NCBI RefSeq assembly: GCF_041296385.1
Contig: NW_027184085.1
Span: 58,872,109-58,936,108 of the forward strand
Direction: 5' to 3'
DNA: 64,000 nucleotides
Origin: Aphelocoma coerulescens
Taxonomy: Eukaryota; Chordata; Aves; Passeriformes; Corvidae
Translations under genes and position numbers: made by a program
The notes under the pieces: model-generated
Database searches by the model: none
Seen by the model: only the letters and a program-made list of their open reading frames with translations
Told to the model about the DNA's origin: nothing
In this document: one piece after another, positions 50,893-63,528 of the stretch
How the letters are laid out: the number at the start of each line of letters is the position of its first letter
How positions within the stretch are numbered: the first letter of the stretch is position 1

Positions 50893-51639
50893 AATCTCAG
50901 GATAGTTGCCAGCACTCCTGCAGTTCAGTGGTTTAGATCGGAAATTAATGGACCACTTGGGAAAATTTGTAGCTTCACTTTTGAAGTAATAAAATGCAAC
51001 TTATTTCTGTTGATTTTATAAAGCTGTTTAACGTAATTTTATACAGTAGGTATGGCACTTTCTAGTGCTTTTTCACAAAGAATTCTTACTATATCAAATA
51101 CCAATTAATTGAGTTTTGCCACTTAGTAAATAATATAAAACTGTTTACAAGTTATGAATCTTTATTCAGGTAGCTTTTTTGTGAGGGTTTTTTGTGTGCT
51201 TTGGTGTCATTATGCTATCAAACTAAATTCACACATTTTTGCTCCTTACCTCAATCAAGAATGACTAGATACAGGCAGAGATCATCAGCCTGTCACAGCT
51301 TTTGTTCATTCTGTGTGTGAAAGTAATTAGTGCTGGCTAATTGAACATGTGCTAATTTGCATCTGAAACTGTACTTTACCATATCAGATTTCAGATTTTT
51401 CAATATAATTTGGGTAACATTCTCTCTATTTTTTCATTGAATATTATAGCCTTCAGCTTTGCAGTCAATCCATAGCAGTTCCTTTCTGCCACTCCTTCCT
51501 CCTCACACTTTCCTCTCCCTCAAGTGTGTGTGCTCTCCACAGGCTGGAGCTCCCTTCTGGGCATATTCACAGGGAACACACAGCAGCTCTTGCAGTTTAC
51601 TCTCTACCAAAACCTTGACATGAACCTGGCAGAGCGTAT

Positions 51640-52000
51640 ATCACATATGGGGAGACCTTCTCTCTCTCTACAACTACCTGAAAAGAGATTATAATGGGGT
51701 GGGTCTTGGTTTCTTCTCCGAAATAGCAAGCAACAGACAGGACAAGAGGAAATGGCCCTCAAGATGTGCTTCAATGAGAGATTTAGATTGGAAAATGACT
51801 TCACCAAAAGGACTGTCAGGCAGTGAACAGGCTGCCTAGGAAAGTGGTTGAGTCATCATCCCTGGAAGTATTTATAAGACCTGTAGATAGGGAGTCTGGG
51901 AATGTTGTTTAGTGGTGGACTTGGCAGTGTTAAGTGTCCAGTTGGACTTGATTGGCTTTGAGGTCCTTTCCAATGTAAACAAGTCTATGATGATCCTTGT
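51640..52000 (+). mobile_element. Degraded CR1 LINE 3' fragment
   Basis: CTACAACTACCTGAAAAGAG, TTCTCCGAAATAGCAAGCAA, GACAAGAGGAAATGGCC, AGAGATTTAGATTGGA, CAGGCTGCCTAGGAAAGTGG and GTTGGACTTGATTGGCTTTG follow the CR1 ORF2/3' UTR order. The tail has been reduced to AAGTCTATGATGATCC. Several indels break the frame, so the copy is old. Confidence 0.82.
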
Positions 52001-53216
52001 GCTAATGTTTCTGTTCTTAAAGATTATGCCTTACGTACAAAAAGTAGATAAATGATAAAAAAGTAGATAAAAAAGAGGCATTCTTGCTGGGTATCTCTTA
52101 AGCTTCAGCCCTGATCCTAAGGGCCTCTTTCTGAATGTGGAAATGACAGAGGGTTTTTGCCTTTATTTTTATCCATTTTATTACCTTATGGGAATTAGTA
52201 CCTTATTGGAATTATGGCAGTCCGCAGTCTTCCAAGCTCAGGAGTACTGAGAGAGGCAAAGGCACCTGCTTGTAACTAAGGTGAAATAGTAAAAATGGTA
52301 AGAAAAACTGAGAAGTCCCCATTAACCTGATGGTTTTCTACAGATAATATGTTAACATCTGTTCTTTATTAGTAGTATTGTTTGCTACTAAATGTCAGTG
52401 TTGTATTTTTAAAATTTGAATGCTTGCCTTTCACACTGTCAAAGTTTAATAGATCCATGTTGAATTAAAACCACTTAGAGAGTTTGAGAGCAACTGAGTA
52501 TAGATGTGTAATGAAAATGTTTATGGTACAAAAATGGGATTATGTTTAAATTACATATCTCAAGAGCATGCATCCCAGAAATAATGAAATGCTACTTGTC
52601 TTAAGTACAATCATGAGAATGTATAAATCTTCTGTGACAAAGTGGTTGGATATTCAGGCATTGATGAAACATCTGAATAGTTCTGCTTAGCAGAGATTGT
52701 TGTCGCACTAAATGGATTATAAAGGCCTGCAATACCTGCTGCATGCCAAAACTAAAGCTGATTTGTAAGAGAAGCAAGTATTGCAAGTATTTCTCTTATA
52801 GAGTTCAAGACCATAGTTGTATTTTACAACCTAAATTTTAAATTGTGTCATCTGTTTGAGCTTTATGTTAGCTGCTGGCCATGTCTAGCAGATAAAAAAT
52901 TTTGTATTGATATATTTATAGAAAGATAAATTGATTGTCTTACTTTTCATTATTGCAATAAAATCTTACTTGGATTGAAGTGGATTACTAAAATGGTAAA
53001 TGATACAAATTGATTTCTCTTGGGAATTCCACCATTTTCTAAAGTCTGGAAAGTTCTAATGAAAGTACTGGAAATGTCATGATGTCTGTATAAAGGATTT
53101 TCCTTCAGCATAGTCTTTATAGAGACTTTTCCTTCAATTACTTGAAATCATTCTGTTTTAAGAATAAGAGCAACTAAAGGCCATCATTGGCTGTTGATAT
53201 TCGTTACATATGTACT

Positions 53217-53300
53217 ACAGAATTACAGCATACCAGTGTGGAAGGGGACTTCAAGGATCACCTGGTCCAAATTTTTCTGGTAGAAACACAGTCTAGCAAG
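53217..53300 (-). mobile_element. CR1 LINE 3' end, antisense
   Basis: ACAGAATTACAGCATACCAG, TGGAAGGGGACTTCAAGGAT and CACCTGGTCCAA are the reverse complement of a CR1 3' terminus. It faces a second CR1 (53,375-53,792) of opposite orientation about 75 bases away, giving a CR1 inverted pair with different 5' truncation points. Confidence 0.72.
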
Positions 53301-53374
53301 GCGCTAACCCTGTTCAGTCAAATCTTAGGTGTCCAGTGTTGGGGAAGTCATGGTAGTAACACTTGGTGGGAATT

Positions 53375-53792
53375 GAAGGGATAGAGGAGGAAAGACTAGG
53401 AGAGTTGAGATTGTTCATCCTGGAAAAGAGATGAGCTAATTGGAGCCTTCCAGTACGGGAAGGGAGCCTACAGGACAGATGGAGAGAGACTATTTGCAAC
53501 GGCATTTAGTGACAGAACAAGGGGGAATGGATTCAAACTGAAAGAAAGTAGGTTTAAATTAGATATTTGGAAGAAATTCTTTACTGTGAGGGTGGTGAGA
53601 CACTGGGACAGATTGCCCAGAGAAGCTGTGGATGCCCAGTCTCTGGATGTGTTCAAGACCAGGCTGGAGGGGGCTCTGAGCAACCTGGTCTAGTGGGAGG
53701 TATCCCAGCTCATAGCAGGGAGGTTGGAACTAGATGATGTTTAAGGTCCCTTCCAACCCAAACCATTCTATGATTCTGTGATGATTCTATGA
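53375..53792 (+). mobile_element. CR1 LINE 3' fragment
   Basis: GAGATTGTTCATCCTGGAAA, GACAGAACAAGGGGGAATGG, TAAATTAGATATTTGGAAGA, GATTGCCCAGAGAAGCTGTG and AGCAACCTGGTCTAGTGGGA are in CR1 3' order. The tail is TTCTATGATTCTGTGATGAT with CTATGATCC. The start is uncertain by about 30 bases. No usable frame remains. Confidence 0.9.
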
Positions 53793-53926
53793 TCCTTGGA
53801 TGAGTACTCATTGAAAACCATTGTTTTCAACTGCATTGTATTTTGAAGACTAAAACATCAGTTGTGGTGTTCATAATATGAACTTAAAATGCTTCATAAT
53901 CAATATGGATTTGGATTAGTTTGAAG

Positions 53927-53980
53927 AATTCTTTTTTTTTTTTAATTCTTTTTTTAAAATTTTTAATTCTTTTTTCAAAT
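53927..53980. repeat. T-rich imperfect tandem tract
   Basis: Three spaced AATTCTTTTTT-like units with long T runs between them. It is a low-complexity tract 135 bases after a CR1 tail. Confidence 0.75.
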
Positions 53981-55244
53981 TAACACTTTAAGACTGTTAA
54001 TGATTTAAAATTTCTTCTGTCTCAGAATTAGGATAGTTGCTCTTTGAAGACTTGGGCTCTCAAGGGAACTGTGAAAATAAGGACCAGTTTTCTAGGTTTA
54101 AGCCTTGAGTAATGAGATGGCCCTTTGTATTTGATTTTATGTAGCAATATTCTTGGTTAAACTAAACTGATACCAAATTACTGTAGTATAAGCAAGGTTT
54201 AAAAAAATAGTGGGCAGAGAAGTTTCCATCTACTTCTGTTTGCCACAGGCTTATCTTACAGATTTCCTGTTTCTATTTACAATTGTTTTCCTGTTCATTT
54301 TGGAAAGAAAGATCGTTATGTTTTGGTTTTGTTTGTTTGTGTGTTTGTTCTTTGTAGTAAATGATGTTGACAGTAATGAAACACATAGTATTGAATCAAT
54401 CTGTACTCTTTGCTTGAGGGAGGGGCCTGGCAGTGTGGGTGGTAACATGGTGGAATACTGTCTCTGGGCTTATTGGCACACTGAATTCCCTTCCACTTCC
54501 ATTTCACATATATCCTGTGTATCTCATTTGAATCTGAATCGCAGGATCTCAATGTGTTTTGTACTGCAATCCTGCCTGAACGTAACATTCTTAAAATTGT
54601 GTTTTCACATATTTCCTCACAGAGTGCTAATGGAGTACAGGTTTAAGTACACCTAGTATATATATCAACTCAAAATCTATTATGAACCATTTCTTTCTTC
54701 CTTAGTCCTCCCCACTCCTACCACTGCTTCCCCCTACAAATACACATTCTTGCTTGATTTTTGCAGAAGTGGTGCAGGTGCCCAGTTCCTGGAACTTAAA
54801 AGCTCCAGGTGACAGTGACAATAGGAATTCCTCAGTGTGAACTTACATATTTACAGTGTGCCTGTGTCCATGTCCATGATCCTATACTGAGTGGATCTTG
54901 ATAGGTATCATGAAGAGCCGACTTTATGTGCTGGCTATTGTTAATCCCATTCTGATAGACCGAAGATGTACTGGCTTCTCTTTCCACTTCACATGATGTT
55001 TCAACTGCGTATTTCTCTACCAAATCAGTTACTTCTTATAACCTCTGGGCTGCTATGCAGAATTAATTTCTTATTCTATGTCACATGCTTCAGACAGTCA
55101 ACCCTTGCTTTATATTTCTTCATGCTTTCTGATTGAGGCAATTCTGAAGATAGGATACTGCTGAGATAAGTAACGCGGTCTTTGTTACAAGGCTAGCCTT
55201 TTCTTGGGTTCTCCCCTACCAGTCTACTTGACTACTCCACTCTG

Positions 55245-55680
55245 GAGTGGAGTGGACTACTCCACCCATCTGGAGTACTATGTCCAGCTCTGGAGCCCTT
55301 AACACAGAAAAGAGATGGACCGTGAACATGTTGGAATGTGTCCAGAGGAAGGCCATGATGAGAGGGCTGGCCACATCTCTTACGGAAAAGGCTGAGGGAG
55401 TTGGAATTGTTCAGTCTGGAGAAGAGAAGGCTCCAAGGGAAACATTATGGAAGCCTCTCAGTACTTAAGGGGGTTTCAAGAAAGCTGGAGAGGGACTTTT
55501 GCAAGGGCTTGTAGTGATTGGACAAGGGGAATGGTCTTAAACTGGAAGAGAGGTTTAGATTAGATATTAGGAATAAATTCTTTACCTTGATGGGGGTGAG
55601 GCACTGAAACAGGTTGCCTACAGAAACTGTGGCTGCTCCATCCCTGGAGTGTTCAAGGCCACACTGTTCTGGGCTTGGTT
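55245..55680 (+). mobile_element. CR1 LINE 3' fragment
   Basis: CTGGAGTACTATGTCCAGCT, GGAATGTGTCCAGAGGAAGG, TTGTTCAGTCTGGAGAAGAG, TTTAGATTAGATATTAGGAA and GAGTGTTCAAGGCCACACTG follow the C-terminal ORF2 to 3' UTR order of CR1. The end lacks the octamer tail. A short direct duplication (GGACTACTCCAC region, about 55,227-55,266) marks the 5' junction. Confidence 0.88.
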
Positions 55681-55973
55681 TTTGAGACATGGAGTACTAT
55701 TTAAATGACAATGTCTTTTACAGATTTTTATAGACTAACATACAGTGTTGTCCTGCAAAAACTTCAGGAGTTTCCATATACATAAACTGTACACTTAATA
55801 CACAGTAGTTATTCCTGTGCTACCATTGGCAAATGTAGAAGCCAACAGGAAGGAAGACGAGGGTGTAAAAGTATGGCAACTATAACTGTAGCAGTTGGTA
55901 GAAGTAGTAATTTAAAAGAAGGATGAAGTGAGATGATAACATTTTCAAAAGTGTCCTGTAGGTGTGGACCATG

Positions 55974-56063
55974 AATTGCTAATATTCTCTCTATATACAA
56001 GGTTAAAAATGGGATAATTGCTGATGTTCTCTATATATACAAGGTTAAAAACGGGATAATTGC
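55974..56063. repeat. 42-bp tandem duplication, 2.1 copies
   Basis: Unit 1 (55,974-56,015) and unit 2 (56,016-56,057) both begin AATTGCT and end GGGAT, with the shared core TATACAAGGTTAAAAA. They differ at four of 42 positions, and a partial third unit (AATTGC) follows. The repeat ends 366 bases before exon 4. It is not part of any repeat family that I recognise. Confidence 0.85.
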
Positions 56064-56429
56064 AGTAATTTTATGCCAAGTGTTTGAACAAATTTTGCTA
56101 GAATAAATATATTAAATTTTGGTAAACAATTCAAAACTTGTTTCGTTCCAATAGACATTAGACTAGTGATTAAACATTGGAAAATATATGATATATTGCT
56201 TTATTCAGCTTTCACTGATTACTTTTGTGGGTGTTTTTTGACTGCCCCCACTTAGAAGCTAGGGAAGAACAAACAACTTCTGAGGCGTTTTAAGGAGAAA
56301 GTGATAGCAGAGAAAGGGACATTTTAAGTAAAATTTGGTGGAGATGAGTGGGAGCTAGTATCTGAAGGTATGTGTATGTCATGAAAACTTTCAACAATTA
56401 ATTTAATTTTGTGTTTCTGTGCATTGAAG

Positions 56430-56619
56430 GTATCCTGAATTAGCAACTGTGTGCAGAAATCCCAATACTCTAATTTTGTATCCTGGAGCTGAAGCAACCA
56501 ATTTGGAAGAAATTGCAGTGGTGTCTTCTAGTCCATCTGTTATGATCATCATTGATGGAACATGGAGTCAGGCTAAAGATATATTTTACAAAAATTCTCT
56601 CTTCCGCCTTCCCAAGCAG
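56430..56619 (+). CDS. DTWD2: DTWD2 exon 4, carrying the DxTW motif
   Basis: The acceptor is GTGCATTGAAG and the donor is AAGCAG/GTGAGT. The first G completes Arg116, then residues 117-179 follow. [15 protein letters not shown] (residues 129-143) is the conserved LYPG strand-loop of DTW proteins, which is thought to line the SAM pocket. [19 protein letters not shown] (155-173) holds D158-G-T-W161, the signature that names the family, with the Asp expected to be functionally essential. LFRLPKQ ends the exon in phase 0. The DxTW and SPOUT-like features all look intact, so the protein should be active once the C-terminal exons (human has two more) are added. Those exons lie outside the window. 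Confidence 0.96.
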
Positions 56620-57745
56620 GTGAGTAGAATAAAAATTTTGAGTTTGTCTAATAAATGCTTGCTTCTGATCAGTCAGAAGGGAGTGGTAACCAGCTAACAA
56701 GAGAAAGACAGCTTAAGCAATTCTATAGAGCAATCTGTGAGATTGTAAGAAAGATGATTGTAAATACTGAGTGTTTCCACTTTTTCACTTGAACTTTGTT
56801 TTTGTTTGGTTTTGAGTTAGTGTATGTAACTTCATAGCGAATAATTGTTTTGCAAAATTGAAAACTAATTTGTGTAGCAAATTTTAGTGTCTTGTTTAAG
56901 GTGTTAGGAACGCATAGATTGAAATAAGCATTTCTTTTCCCGCGCATAAGTGTTTTGCATTGCAGAAATAGGAAAGCAGAAAGTGAAATTTTGTAGCCTG
57001 TTACGAAAGCATCACACTTTTCTCATATATGTGGTCTCCACCATACCAAAAACTCTGTCTCAGCTAACGTGTGGCAAATACTGCTCAACTGGTTGCATGA
57101 ACAATAGTTTTGTGTCTCTTTCTTAAGTATTTCCATAAAACTAGGATTATTTGTCTAGGTGTAATTTTTTGACAAAGCTGCCATTTTCATGCAGGGACAT
57201 TATTGAAAGTGTATATTAGAAAAAGTATTAATACCAACAGTTTTACTAATGGAAAAAATAATTCTCTTCATCACTGGATCATAATTAGTATCCCTGAGGC
57301 TGTTAAAATGTTTATTTTATTAAATAATGGACAGCAAACTTCTGGATCATTTTACATACAAATAATGCTTTTAAAATTATCAAATGCTGCCTAAGGCAAA
57401 TTGGAACTAATAAAGACTTTGAAGTGATAGAACAAATGGAAATATTGTATTGAAAGTATACTAAGATACTACAACAAAAAAGTCTTGGAAAATTGAGCTG
57501 TAGTATTACCTATGATGCATGAAACCTTATTTAACACAATTATTAAATATATAAATAATTAATGTATATTTTTAAAAATCCAATAAAACCCAGTTTGTTA
57601 CTTTACTGTAGATTTACTTTACTATTGCATTAGATTTCATTAAGATACTAAATCATATCTGTGTGGTACAGGAAATGAAAAAACATTTCATGTTTACAAA
57701 CAAATGTGTTCCTACCATAGGAGGTTATTACACCAGAAAGACTAG

Positions 57746-57764
57746 GTGTAGATCACATCTACAC
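57746..57764. repeat. 8-bp inverted repeat
   Basis: GTGTAGAT, CAC, ATCTACAC: a perfect 8-bp inverted repeat with a 3-base loop. It could form a short hairpin or act as a dimer-binding site. Similar arms can arise by chance in 64 kb. Confidence 0.6.
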
Positions 57765-59210
57765 GTGATTTTATAGACACCTAAGTTGCCCATAACTGTT
57801 TCCTGTATTTTAAGATGTTTTGTACAAAATTTCATAGCTGCAGGAGCAAATGTAGGTGTAGGATCTATAACCCTCTGTACACGAACATGGATAAAACACA
57901 TAACGATGTGACAGCCTGGAGAGCTGCTTTTCCGGATGGACGTAGGTAACAGGGTACTGTGTACCTCCACTCCCTGCAGCGAGCACCTCTGTACAGGGTG
58001 TAAGACCTTGCAGAAGTGAACGCCGGATATGGTTTGTCACTGGGGTGAGTCAAAGACTTCCTTTCTGAGAAAGTTCAGATGCATTGATTTATGAAACAGT
58101 GATGCAAAGGAATCATACTTCAAGCTCTAGGGAAAAACATCAGCAGACAACAGGAATATAAAAAACATTCTTAGGAGATTTGCTTCTTTGTGCATACTTG
58201 AATTCTGTCTTGCATCCATTGCAATCTTTAACAGTTGCAGTTATTAATCAACACTCTACTTTTTATCTGGTCCTTTTTTTAAGGAAAGGTATATTCTGCC
58301 ATCCCTACCCTTCTTTTTTTATTGGAATTGCATTGCTACTCTTATTTTAAAGGGTTTAAATTCTTAGTATTTCTGGCTTTTTACTATTTCTGTATTATTG
58401 TTTTCTGCACCATAGTTCATATTTAAATACTCTCTAAATGGTTCTCTATTTGAAAAGAGTATTTGCTGGTCATGTCTTGAAACTTTGGGTTGATACTGCA
58501 ATTTTGCGAGAAGAAAGTGAGTAGAATATCACTATATTTGAAATTCAAGAAGGCCCCAGAGAGAGAATGAAGTAGAATATGACAACAGCTAAATAGATGG
58601 AATGTTAAAGGAGAAGAAGATGTGATTCCTATGGGCATTATCTGTAATATAAAAAGAAACTAAAATTATTCAATAAATGGTGATTTGAGCTTTTAATCAA
58701 TATTCTGGGGGTAGAAAAGAGTTTTTTAGTAATGAAGAGGTTAGCGATTCAAAATTTCAAGGTTGTACTACAAAGACACCATAGATTGGAGGCATTGAAA
58801 TAAATGTTTAATTGTATTACTTTACAGCTTTGCTGATTTTGGGTAATACAAACTGCTATGTTGAATGATTTTCAAGATTCCGTGGGATTTTAATAAACTT
58901 TGGTGTTGTTATAAATTAGTATTAAAATCCTGAGATCTTCAATAAAAGCTCTTTTAATTAACAGCTCAGTCAGCAGAGCATTTTTCTTTGAAAAAATGTT
59001 AAAAGAAATTTAAATTGTGCTCTTCCAGAAAGCCACAGAGGAAATATATTTATGAATCTAACGTATTTAACTTCATGAGAAAGATGTAAATTTATGTCTT
59101 GATCCCTAATCATTCTTATTGTCTGAAATTTTTTCATAAATTACAAAGCATGAGCTTGGATGAACTTTATAGCAAAAACTTATGAGGCACTGGATTTAAG
59201 GTGACTTTAC

Positions 59211-59603
59211 AGAATCACAGAATCAACTAGATTGGAAAAGACTTTTGAGGTCATTGAGTCCAACCTATGACAGAACACCCCCTTATCAACTTGGTGGTAC
59301 TGACACCAAGCACCACATTCAGTTTTTTCTTAAACACCTTCAGGGATGGTGACTCCAGTACCTTCTGAGCAGCCCATTCCAATGCCCAATCACCCTTTCT
59401 GTGAAGAAATTCCTCCTAATGTTCAGCCTAAACCTCCCCAAGGACAGCTTAAGACTGTCATATTTTTAATTGCTTGGGTGAAGTGACAGAGCCCACCTGG
59501 CTACAATATCCTTTCAGGGAGTTGTAGAGAGTGATAAGGTCTCCCCTGAGCTGCCTCTTCTCTAGGCTAATCACCCCAGCTCCCTCAGCTACTCCTCCTC
59601 GGA
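59211..59603 (-). mobile_element. CR1 LINE 3' fragment, antisense
   Basis: ACAGAATCACAGAATCAACT is the tail. AGATTGGAAAAGACTTTTGA, GAGTCCAACC, CAGGGATGGTGACTCCAGTA, GCCCATTCCAATGCCCAATC, GTGAAGAAATTCCTCC, AGTTGTAGAGAGTGATAAGG and CAGCTCCCTCAGC then run back into the ORF2 C-terminus ([19 protein letters not shown] on the minus strand). It is about 390 bp, 5'-truncated and frame-broken. Confidence 0.92.
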
Positions 59604-60419
59604 CTTTAATAGTCTTTAATATGATTACATTGATTACATATGGTACTCTGTGAACTGGCACTGTCTGGAGAAGCACATTATCCCAGGATGTTTTGCATAG
59701 CCACAACTGAGAAAGAGGTCGCACACTGCAGGCTATCTTTCAACAGCTGCTGTTGCACAGGGGATACAAAGAAGGTAATCAGTTACCTTGGAGGAGTTGA
59801 TGCAGTTAGTTTGAGAGAAGAACTAGCTGGTTGGCCCAGTTCATGTGGTGGTGTATTGTATGAAGCAATCACAGACCACTGTGGGTTTAAACTGTGCTTC
59901 TGTTTATGAGGAGATAAGCGCAGCATAGTGGGAAGAGATGACTAAACTGCTCACTTTTGGCCTTCTACTCCTTCAGCACCAAATAAGAATTGAAAAAGTT
60001 AACCTAATGACAAACACATATATAAAAAGTAGACAATCTATCCCAAGTGCTTACTGTTTTATCAGAAGTAGGTAATACAGAAGTAATTTTTATTTATGGA
60101 TAAGTATTTCTGGGCCACTGTTGTAAACCCAGGAATCTGCTATCCCAAACCTGAATGAATTATTTCTATCACCTGATATTGTTTTCCTTTTTTAAAGACC
60201 CAGTGAAAATCTTTAGGTCATCATGCTTATGCTGGGTAACTGTGGAAAATAAATATTCATCCCTTAAAAATATTGGAGAGTGCTACACAGTTGATTGTTA
60301 GCTTTCTTGGTCCTTTTTTGGAGGGGATGGGAAATGGGAAATAGAAAGTTTACAGGCACTTTCTGGATAGTGTGGTTTATTTCTTTCTTATTATTTTTGC
60401 CATCTTCCTGGTCTTGTGG

Positions 60420-61130
60420 CTGTCCAAGGTACAGCCAGATGAGGACAGGAGGGTCCCTGCCTGGCCTGCAGCCTCGTCCTGCCCCACTCTTGGGGTGGTC
60501 TGGGGTTCTCTTGCTGTGCCATTGTGGCAAAGCTGGGTTCCAGGGCTGAATGTGGTGGGACATGAGGAAGCATGTGATTGTTCTGAGGCTTTGATGGGCT
60601 TTGCACTGAGCCCTGTGCCCACTGGAGGGGAGATGGGTCATCTTTTAGATGAAGGCTTTAAACCCCTTGTTTGCTGTATGTGTTTGCCCCCCACCCTGGA
60701 CCCCCAAGATCCCGTGTTCGTCCCAGGGGTACTGTGCTGCTTTCTGTGTGAGGCCATGTCCATGAGTCCTGCAAGCACACATTTGTCCTTGCTCACCTGT
60801 TGTCTCGTCTGGCCCACCCCTGGGGAGGGAGCCTGTAGAGTCCTCCCATTGCCTTGTCTGCCCTGCTGGCAGTGACTCAGCCCTGGGGGTGGCTCAGCAC
60901 CCTTCAGGGCACACTGGTCTGATTTGAGGCTCAGCAGAACTTTTGCACCTCTTGGATCCCATTTTTTCTGGTGCCTCATGTGCTCCTTTCTCAGAGGATA
61001 GGAGCTTTGGGTCAAGAATGATACATACCAGTGTGTGAGGTGAGACTGAGCAGCAGTGGCACTGGGAGCTGCACCATGCCATGCTGATGCCAAGGGGACT
61101 GTCCCTGCCTGGGTTCTGGAGCAGCTCTCA
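60420..61130. other. GC-rich block of unknown origin in intron 4
   Basis: About 700 bp that are clearly richer in G and C than the flanks, with open frames on both strands (plus 60,372-60,875, minus 60,638-61,093). It is poor in CpG, so it is not a CpG island. I recognise neither a protein family nor a repeat family. Candidates are an old GC-rich LTR or internal ERV fragment, a retroposed sequence or a non-coding transcript. The borders show no clear target duplication. Confidence 0.35.
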
Positions 61131-63505
61131 CCACCTCTGTGTCATCACATTTTATTTTGAGAATTTTGGCGGGTAGGAAGAAGAATTCATATTCTGATAT
61201 TCAGATACTAATAAATAGTTGTAAGTGAATGTAGAATGGTGTGTGAGAACTGTATTTCCCTCTAATTTTAAGCTTAGGCATGAGCATCAGTCTAGCTAGC
61301 AGTCAAGAAAAATTTGCTTTTAGGTAGTCAGGAATGGGGCATAAAGTGTACACTGTTAATTCTTTTGCTTTTTTCTTCCTGCGCTGTTATGCATAACATT
61401 TATACCTAATAATCTGTAATGCCTTGACATGTTGTAGTGACAAAATACTTTGTAAATATCTCAGAAGATTATATAATATTTTCATGAAGTTAGTGTTCCA
61501 GTTTTACTGTTATCATTTGCACAGATTGTTTAACTTCTTGTTTCTGCCTTAACTCACTGTTAGTCTGAATGGTGTCCCTACTTGTGCATGAGTGGGGTCA
61601 GTCTGAGGTTGGGGAAAGCTTTATATTCACTGTGACTCTAATTCTTTGTTGATGCACTCTTCTGCTACTTAATGGGTGTAATAATGTCAGCAGCATTGTA
61701 CCAGCAAATCATCCTGTTTATCCATTCATCACAGCATTGCTGTTATTCATATATTCAATACCTCATTTTCTTTTCCCATAATGCCTTCACAATTTCTGAC
61801 ACATCTATTCTTTTTTCTTTATACTTTCTTTGTTACATGAAAATCGGTATCATCAGCTGAAATCTGGTTTCTTAAAACAAACTTTTAACCTTTGAGCGTT
61901 ACTGTTTTTTGTACAGCTTTGCACTGTATGCTTAAACCTGCTAGCCTAGTAGTGAGCATTTGTGAATGAATGCTTGTATTGTCAAGCACTGGTTCTCAAG
62001 CAGGTTGATATTTTGATATCCAGTTTAAGATTATGCTTGTGATGTCTCTTGCTCTTCCTCTATCCCTTCTCACCCCTCCATCCCTGAGGTGGAATTTATT
62101 TTGTAACCTTTTGGCTGTCTTGGAGTCCAAGATGTCTCTTTTAAACATTTTAAGAGATCTGTCTGCAGACTTGCATGAGCTTTTTAAAAATAAGAGGTAG
62201 TTCTGAGATCAGGGAATCATCAGTAAATCTGACTCACTGTAACTGCTGTTCTAACAGTTGAAAATAATTTGTATATTTCTTCTCCTGCAAGAGAATTCAG
62301 AGTTCCAAATACCGCATTGAGAATGTATGGCAGAACCACCCAGAAACTGCAAGAATGTATGTGTACAGACTTTGATTGTTATTCAGAGGTTTTGACAAAC
62401 ACTGTCTCTACTGTAATTTTAGTGAACATTTAGAGGTTTGGAGGCTAGAGTTTTTTTTTCAGTATCGAGAGTGTCTATATGCAGTAACCCTTGTAGAAAA
62501 ACAACCTTTAATAGTCAGAAATTATTTCAACTGATGCAAAGCAAAGCTTTCTGTATGAGCATTTTTAGTGATGGCCATGTAATTTAAAATTGTAATTCTA
62601 ATTTTTTTGATCTGTTCACCTATTTCAGAAAAGGTGCTAATCTCCTGTGTGTTAGACTGCATGATGTGTATAGAAGGTCTTGCATCATTTTCTAAGGAGG
62701 AGAAGTCATTCCTCAAATGCTCTAAACTTCCAGGACACTTGATGCAAAGGAAGTTCTTGAAATAATGATGAAGTATCCAGAATGATCTTTTGGCCACAAA
62801 ATTTATGTTCAGCTCAAGAATTGTCAGTTTTCTGAGGACAGCCATGTCTCATTGCCTTCTCACCCAGTCAACAGTGAAGACTCAGGAAGTCTGAACATCA
62901 CAGTCTAAGATTACCACAGTCTCTGGTTATTGCTTGAGTACTGCATATTATTGGCTGTGTTTCTGCTTATCCTTTCACAAGCCTAGGTAGACTGCAGTAA
63001 TACCTGTACCAAATATAATTTAGTGGAAAATCGGATTAAGAATAGGATGAGGAGATCAGGGATATATATGCAGTATTGGTCTAGCTCAGTGCAGCTGTTG
63101 AAAACAGATGACTTATCTCACAAGTTTACTGGCGCTGTTTACCCACCTGCTTCATGGCTTCTTCAGAAGCCATCTGACTAAAGCAGTGTGCAGAGGTCAC
63201 TTTTTGCAGGTCCCTCACCAAATACCCTCAATAAAACTATGTGTCATAAGAAGAAATGCTGTCTTTTATGGTTTGTAGAGAAGTTGTTAGTGGAGCCTGC
63301 AGTGGATGCATGTTGTTCAGCATAGTCTGAAGCAATACTGAAGGTATACTAATTAAGTGACAAAATGTTGTCATGACCTTAAGTTATTTAAAGCGGTAGT
63401 GACAAATCTGTGGAGAGTTGTATAGGAAGTGTGAAGTTCAGAAACAGGACATTAACACAGCACAGGATATTCATTGTAGATAAATGTTAATGAAAACATG
63501 TAAGG

Positions 63506-63528
63506 CCCCCCCCCCCTTTTTTTTTTTT
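63506..63528. repeat. C11-T12 homopolymer pair
   Basis: Eleven C followed directly by twelve T. This is a pyrimidine tract with a purine-only complement, and it is prone to length change and sequencing error. Confidence 0.9.

Larger units (their letters stand above)
46018..56429 (+). other. DTWD2: DTWD2 intron 3
   Basis: About 10.4 kb. Recognisable content: CR1 copies at 50,130-50,892, 51,640-52,000, 53,217-53,300 (antisense), 53,375-53,792 and 55,245-55,680, a T-rich tract at 53,927-53,980, and a 42-bp tandem repeat at 55,974-56,063. I see no exon, RNA gene or other repeat in 46,018-50,129, 50,893-51,639, 52,001-53,216 or 53,793-55,244. All the longer CR1 copies in this intron are in the sense orientation. 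Confidence 0.85.

Noticed and set aside
54200..54656. 148-codon plus-strand frame with a hydrophobic start
   Set aside because: It is rich in Phe, Leu, Cys and Ser from T-rich DNA (including a GTTTGTTTGTTT tract), with no conserved motif. It is a low-complexity artefact.
62280..62370. Possible DTWD2 exon 5 (open stretch ending in YRIENVWQNHPETARM)
   Set aside because: The peptide does not resemble the conserved segment that follows the KQ end of exon 4 in vertebrate DTWD2, and the acceptor is weak. The next exon is therefore taken to lie beyond the window.
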